Assembly: GCA_041665785.1 (NCBI GenBank)
Contig: JBAYIE010000015.1
Coordinates: forward strand, 31,583-95,582
DNA length: 64,000 nucleotides
Reading direction: 5' to 3'
Source: JBAYIE01 sp041665785
GTDB lineage: Bacteria; Bacteroidota; Bacteroidia; UKL13-3
In this document: one piece after another, positions 59,955 to 64,000 of the stretch
Numbering within the stretch: position 1 is the stretch's first letter
How the letters are laid out: the number at the start of each line of letters is the position of its first letter
Translations under genes and position numbers: made by a program
Notes under the pieces: model-generated
Seen by the model: only the letters and a program-made list of their open reading frames with translations
What the model was told of the DNA's origin: nothing
Databases searched by the model: none

Positions 59955-62393
59955 ATGAATAAACTGATTCAAAGCAAATGGTTTCCACATGTGGCGGCTG
60001 TTGTAATAGCGTTTCTGGTTATAACCGCATATTTCAATCCCATGTTATCCGGCAAATCGTTGAAACAAAACGATGTGAAGCAATGGCGCGCAACCTATCA
60101 GGAAATTGATCAGTTCCAGAAAACCACCGGAGAGCGCACCTTCTGGACCAACAGCATTTTCAGTGGTATGCCAACTTACCTGATCGGGCCATCTTACAAA
60201 AATAATTTCACTACCGATATCAGTGCCTGGATCAGTAAAGTCTTGCCCAACCCTACCGATACCTTGTTTCTGCTCTTCATCTGCTTTTATATTATGTTGC
60301 TCTCCTTCAATGTGGGCCCGTGGTGGGCCATTGCGGGGTCGCTGGCCTTTATGTTGTCGTCTTTTAATTTTCTCAATATCGATGCGGGCCATGTAGGTAA
60401 AGGAAATGCGATTGCCTTTATGCCTTTGGTGATAGCAGGTATTCAATATACGCTCCATCGCAACAAATTATTTGGAGCATTGTTAACCGGCATTGCACTT
60501 TCGTTTGAACTCACAGCAGGGCATCTTCAAATTACTTACTACCTCATGCTGCTCATTCTGGTTTGGATGATTGCTGAAATCATTCTGGCCATTCGCGCTA
60601 AACAAATTCAACACCTGTTGATTTGCGGTGCCATGCTTTTGGTTGCAGCCGGTGTTGGCGTGGCAACCAATGCTACCAACCTCCTGGCAACCGAAGAATA
60701 TGGAGCATACAGCATCCGCGGAAAATCGGAATTGACTAAAAGTGCCTCAGGTGAAAGCACCGCTTCCATCACTTCCAGCGGATTGGATAAAGATTATGCG
60801 TTGCAATGGAGCAATGGAATGGCCGAACCATTCACCCTGCTGATTCCGAATTTTTATGGCGGTGCAAGCAACGGAGAATTGTCGACAACATCAGAAACAT
60901 TTAAACTCTTAAAACAGAACGGAATTCCCAACCCCAAGGGTGTTGTTCAAAACATGCCGCTGTATTGGGGAGATCAGCCGGGAACTGCCGGACCCATTTA
61001 TTACGGTGCCATTATTTGTTTCCTGTTTGTGTTGGGCATGTTTGTGCTGAAAGGTCCCGAAAAATGGTGGATCCTTTCTATTTCTGTATTGGCCATTTTC
61101 TTGTCAATGGGCAGAAACTTTATGACCCTCACCGATATCTTCTTTTACAATTTTCCGATGTACAATAAATTCCGGTCGGTTACTTTTATTCTGTGTATCA
61201 CACAAACCACATTCCCATTATTGGGTATGCTGGCTCTGCGCGATTTTATGGGAGGTAAACTTAAAATACCTGATCTGAAAAAAGGTTTATTGAATTCCTT
61301 GTACGTCACCGGTGGACTTTGCATTTTGTTTGCCCTGGTTCCCGGTATGTTCTTCGATTTCACAGCCCGCGCTGATGAACAGATGCCTGAATGGCTGCGT
61401 CCTGCGCTGATTGCCGATCGTCAAAGCCTCATGCAAAGCGATGCCATCCGCTCCCTGGTTTTGATTGGATTGTGTTTCGGTTTGTTGTGGTTTTACCTTT
61501 CCGGGAAACTCAAAAAAGAGTGGGTCATTGCATCCATTACACTGCTGATTGTGGTGGATTTGTGGCAAGTCGACAAACGTTACCTCAACGATAAAGATTT
61601 TGAAAACCGCAAGAAAGATCTCGCCCAATCTTTTCCGAAATCAGAGGCGGATGAATTTATTCTGCAGGACACTGATTTGAATTACCGTGTTTATAACACC
61701 ACGCAACGTCTGGATCAGGATGCCATTACTTCATACTGGCATAAATCTATTGGAGGATATCACGGTGCAAAAATGCGCCGTTATCAGGAGTTGATTGAAT
61801 TTCAATTGGCCAAAGGAAATCCGGAAGCGTACAATATGCTCAACGTTAAATATTATATCGTGGGCGACAGTTTAAATAATCTTTATCCGCAACGCAATCC
61901 GGAAGCGAATGGCAATGCATGGTTTGTGAACCGCATTATTATGGTTCCAAACTCGGATGCCGAAATCGATACCCTTTCTAATTTGCGAACTAAAACGGAA
62001 GCAGTGGTTGATGCCCGTTATGCCGATCAACTGGCCAATTTCGCTCCAACTGCGGATTCTTCTGCAATCATTCGTCTCGTTAGCTATGCTCCCAATAAGT
62101 TGGAGTATGCCTATCAGGCGGCTTCAGATCAGTTGGCCGTATTTTCCGAAATTTTTTACGACAAAGGCTGGGTAGCAACCATAGATGGAGAGGAAGCTCC
62201 CTACCTGCGCTGCAATTATGTATTGCGGGGTATGAAGGTTCCGGCCGGACAACATAAGATTGAATTCCGTTTTGATCCGCCGGTGGTTGAGCAAGGCGAA
62301 CAAATATCCTTGCTGGCTTCTCTTACGTTGTACGGAGGAATGTTGCTTATTGGCGGATGGGGATTCTGGAATACACGCAGGAAGAAGGAATAA
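59955..62393 (+). CDS. YfhO-family membrane protein (GT-C-like)
   Basis: An 812-aa polytopic protein starting MNKLIQSKWFPHVAAVVIAF with about 12 membrane helices (to about residue 560) followed by a soluble C-terminal domain and a last helix (LLASLTLYGGMLLIGGWGFW). YfhO proteins resemble GT-C glycosyltransferases; in Firmicutes YfhO glycosylates lipoteichoic acid, but Bacteroidota members are uncharacterised. The large periplasmic loop includes SGKSLKQNDVKQWRATYQEI. The frame opens at 59832, but those extra residues are AT-rich spacer. Its stop abuts rsmI. Confidence 0.88.
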   Translation: MNKLIQSKWFPHVAAVVIAFLVITAYFNPMLSGKSLKQNDVKQWRATYQEIDQFQKTTGERTFWTNSIFSGMPTYLIGPSYKNNFTTDISAWISKVLPNPTDTLFLLFICFYIMLLSFNVGPWWAIAGSLAFMLSSFNFLNIDAGHVGKGNAIAFMPLVIAGIQYTLHRNKLFGALLTGIALSFELTAGHLQITYYLMLLILVWMIAEIILAIRAKQIQHLLICGAMLLVAAGVGVATNATNLLATEEYGAYSIRGKSELTKSASGESTASITSSGLDKDYALQWSNGMAEPFTLLIPNFYGGASNGELSTTSETFKLLKQNGIPNPKGVVQNMPLYWGDQPGTAGPIYYGAIICFLFVLGMFVLKGPEKWWILSISVLAIFLSMGRNFMTLTDIFFYNFPMYNKFRSVTFILCITQTTFPLLGMLALRDFMGGKLKIPDLKKGLLNSLYVTGGLCILFALVPGMFFDFTARADEQMPEWLRPALIADRQSLMQSDAIRSLVLIGLCFGLLWFYLSGKLKKEWVIASITLLIVVDLWQVDKRYLNDKDFENRKKDLAQSFPKSEADEFILQDTDLNYRVYNTTQRLDQDAITSYWHKSIGGYHGAKMRRYQELIEFQLAKGNPEAYNMLNVKYYIVGDSLNNLYPQRNPEANGNAWFVNRIIMVPNSDAEIDTLSNLRTKTEAVVDARYADQLANFAPTADSSAIIRLVSYAPNKLEYAYQAASDQLAVFSEIFYDKGWVATIDGEEAPYLRCNYVLRGMKVPAGQHKIEFRFDPPVVEQGEQISLLASLTLYGGMLLIGGWGFWNTRRKKE

Positions 62394-63068
62394 TTATTTC
62401 TTTCCGCTGATTACAACTACAACTTCTCCTTTAATGGGATGTTGCGTAAAATGTTGTTCCACTTCTTCGATCGAGCCACGAATGGTTTCTTCATATATCT
62501 TGCTGATCTCACGGGATACAGAAATATAACGGTCGGCGCCAAAATACTCTTTAAACTGCCCCAACGATTTTAACAACCTGTAAGGCGACTCATAAATGAT
62601 AATCGTGCGGGTTTCTTCAGCCAGTTCCTTCAGTTTGGTTTGTCTTCCTTTTTTTTCCGGCAAAAACCCTTCGAAGCAAAAGGCATCGCAGGGGATTCCG
62701 CTCATGACCAGCGCCGGTACAAAAGCAGTTGCTCCCGGCAGGCAAATCACCTGTATATTGTTTCGGATGCACTCGCGGATCAGTAAAAAGCCCGGATCCG
62801 AAATGCCTGGAGTGCCTGCATCGCTTACCAATGCCAGGTTTTTACCCAGCTGCAACATTTCTACAAAATGCTGCAAAGTGCGGTGCTCGTTATGCTGATG
62901 GTAGGAAATTAAGGGTTTTTCTATCTCGTAGTGTTTCAACAACTTGATAGACTGACGGGTGTCTTCGGCCAGAATGGCATCGGCTTCCTTCAAGGTACGG
63001 ATGGCCCTGATGGTCATATCCTCCAAATTCCCCACAGGAGTGGGCACTACGGTAAGCTTTCCCTGCAT
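62394..63068 (-). CDS. rsmI: 16S rRNA (cytidine-2'-O)-methyltransferase
   Basis: A 224-aa tetrapyrrole-methylase-fold enzyme that makes the 2'-O-methyl mark at C1402 of 16S rRNA. Signatures are VPTPVGNLEDMTIRA, LAEDTRQSIKLLKH, SDAGTPGISDPG, LPGATAFVPALVMSG and YESPYRL. The frame opens at 63179; ATG 63068, 5 bp after a near-consensus -7 box TTATTTTG (63081-63074), starts the family N-terminus MQGKLTVVPTP. Confidence 0.93.
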   Translation of the reverse strand: MQGKLTVVPTPVGNLEDMTIRAIRTLKEADAILAEDTRQSIKLLKHYEIEKPLISYHQHNEHRTLQHFVEMLQLGKNLALVSDAGTPGISDPGFLLIRECIRNNIQVICLPGATAFVPALVMSGIPCDAFCFEGFLPEKKGRQTKLKELAEETRTIIIYESPYRLLKSLGQFKEYFGADRYISVSREISKIYEETIRGSIEEVEQHFTQHPIKGEVVVVISGKK

Positions 63069-63147
63069 ACCCGCAAAATAAAGAATAGGAATCAGGTTTT
63101 TTTTACATTCGGGAAAGTTTAATTTAGCCGCACAAAAAATAACCGAT

Positions 63148-63528
63148 ATGAATTTTCCAGAAACTCTGTTGTACACCAAGGACCACGAGTGGGTTCGCGT
63201 TGAAGGCGATATGGCCTTTGTAGGAATTACCGATTTTGCCCAGCACGAATTGGGTGATATTGTTTATGTAGATATTCCCAGCAAAGGGAAAACCGTTAAA
63301 CAACACGAAGTGTTCGGCACGGTAGAAGCTGTTAAAACGGTTTCGGATTTGTTTATGCCTTTGAGCGGCGACGTTGTAGAGGTAAACGCCGGACTCGATG
63401 CAGCACCTGAATCAGTAAACAGCGATCCTTACGGAAACGGATGGATGATAAAAGTAAAAATGAGCGATAGCGCCGAAGTGAGCGGTCTGCTGAATGCAGA
63501 TGCATACAAAGCATTGGTGAACGCGTAA
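63148..63528 (+). CDS. gcvH: Glycine cleavage system H protein
   Basis: A complete 126-aa lipoyl carrier protein. It shuttles the aminomethyl group of glycine between the P, T and L proteins. The lipoylation lysine is in GTVEAVKTVSDL; YTKDHEWVRVEGDMAFVGITDFAQ (in part), LGDIVYVDIP and PYGNGWMIKV match the family. It is divergent from rsmI and followed by a strong terminator. Confidence 0.96.
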   Translation: MNFPETLLYTKDHEWVRVEGDMAFVGITDFAQHELGDIVYVDIPSKGKTVKQHEVFGTVEAVKTVSDLFMPLSGDVVEVNAGLDAAPESVNSDPYGNGWMIKVKMSDSAEVSGLLNADAYKALVNA

Positions 63529-63546
63529 GCGAAGTATAACCCATTC

Positions 63547-63586
63547 AAAAGCCTCATTTGTATCGATACGAATGAGGCTTTTATAT
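63547..63586. terminator. Bidirectional terminator after gcvH
   Basis: AAAAGCCTCATTTGTATC (63547-63564) is followed directly by its near-perfect reverse complement GATACGAATGAGGCTTTT (63565-63582), 18 bp with one G-T wobble. The A/T ends make it usable on both strands. Confidence 0.88.
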
Positions 63587-63782
63587 TTTCTTTCAGGTAT
63601 TTTTAATACGCTTATATTTTTATGGGCGATCCCCTAAAGTTAAGCTCACGAAATGTTTCTTAAATAAGTAACACACGTTCAGCGGCTTGCAAATATTAGC
63701 ATATCCCCAATTCCTACTTACCCTAAAACCATTACATGCGAAGTAAAAGCTGCACATTTAAGTATACTTCTCATACGGAGGG
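63587..63782. other. AT-rich spacer before the structured block
   Basis: About 195 bp after the gcvH terminator shows no open frame of note and no recognisable RNA. It is clearly less GC-rich than the block that follows. Confidence 0.4.
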
Positions 63783-63982
63783 GGACCGGCCTTATAGTTT
63801 TGACGTAGCATTCGAGCGTTTCAAAGATGCGCCGGGACTAGTAAGCAATCCGTAAAACTGCGTAGGCCAAGCGGGTGGCGTGATTCGGGTTGCGTGGCCT
63901 TTGGAGCGCGTAGAATGCAAGGAGAAACTATACAGCCTTGAATTTCTTTGCTTACTTTCTTTTTTCAAGAAAAGAAAGTGAG
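63783..63982 (+). ncRNA. Candidate structured non-coding RNA or structured dispersed repeat
   Basis: This about 200-nt block has no frame of coding length but many long-range complementary segments in nested order. P1: TATAGTTT (63793-63800) with AAACTATA (63925-63932), plus outer GGC/GCC. P2: GCATTC (63808-63813) with GAATGC (63913-63918), plus CG/CG. P3: AGGCCA (63864-63869) with TGGCCT (63895-63900). A further helix GCAATCCG (63845-63852) with CGGGTTGC (63886-63893, one G-T) would cross P3 as a pseudoknot or be an alternative. The 3' end is a 13-bp hairpin (63951-63982). It is more GC-rich than its surroundings. I recall similar blocks as multi-copy sequences in Bacteroidota, unverified. 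Confidence 0.45.
63951..63982. terminator. Long A/T hairpin at the end of the structured block
   Basis: CTTACTTTCTTTT (63951-63963) pairs with AAAAGAAAGTGAG (63970-63982), 13 bp with one T-G wobble, around TTCAAG. It lacks a separate T tract, so it may be a structural end of the element rather than a true terminator. Confidence 0.5.
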
Positions 63983-64000
63983 TGCGGTTTGGGGCGCATA

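Overview
The window comes from a chromosome of the phylum Bacteroidota, most likely a free-living, oxygen-using member of the Chitinophagales/Sphingobacteriia type. Evidence: several secreted proteins with type IX secretion (T9SS) C-terminal sorting domains, two TonB-dependent receptors, LytTR-type signalling, a short primary sigma factor, and many promoters of the Bacteroidota form (-33 TTG/TTTG and -7 TAnnTTTG), often directly against the start codon with little sign of Shine-Dalgarno sites. Superoxide dismutase, glutathione peroxidase and a mitochondrial-type citrate synthase fit aerobic life. No rRNA, tRNA, insertion sequence, phage or CRISPR array was recognised. Most of the window is ordinary chromosomal core; the accessory content is small.

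Layout. 1-6.9 kb: end of an OmpA-like protein, a repeat-rich spacer, ornithine aminotransferase with a semialdehyde dehydrogenase, then a thiamine-uptake locus (TPP riboswitch with attenuator in front of a TonB receptor, and a divergent PnuC/PnuT-type permease). 6.9-12.6 kb: a minus-strand operon of two amidohydrolase-like proteins, a MenI-like thioesterase and isochorismate synthase. 12.8-26 kb: two very large T9SS surface proteins flank a threonine-synthase-like enzyme, a small operon with its own winged-helix regulator, and rpoD. 27-33 kb: hutH, hisS, an inositol-monophosphatase-like gene, lnt, sod. 33-40 kb: envelope and cofactor genes (GreA-like factor, a 56-aa membrane protein, lptC, an outer-membrane barrel, coaX, birA, rsfS, lptE, gltA). 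40-47 kb: a second TonB receptor, a T9SS protein, a Fic-fold/HTH protein that has lost its catalytic motif, menE, trmB, a DUF2452 gene. 47.6-54 kb: ispH, glutathione peroxidase, a zinc-ribbon/MGMT-like pair, a ParS-RES toxin-antitoxin pair with a promoter-embedded operator, and a LiaF-like/DUF4288/LytS/LytTR envelope-sensing operon. 54-64 kb: SET protein, xth, a Rieske-like lipoprotein, hydroxyacyl-CoA dehydrogenase, iron-sulfur carrier, rpsT, aat, YihY, a periodic palindrome array, YfhO, rsmI, gcvH, and a final block that looks like a structured RNA or structured dispersed repeat.

How genes connect. menF, the MenI-like gene and menE belong to menaquinone synthesis but sit in separate places. 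lnt, lptC, lptE and the barrel serve outer-membrane assembly. The least explained items are the structured block at 63.79-63.98 kb, the degenerate Fic-HTH protein at 43.6-44.8 kb, the LiaF-DUF4288-LytST operon, the 50-51 bp palindrome array at 59.62-59.79 kb, and two palindromic operators built into promoters (20.78 and 49.82 kb). All family calls come from reading the translated sequence; no database search was run.
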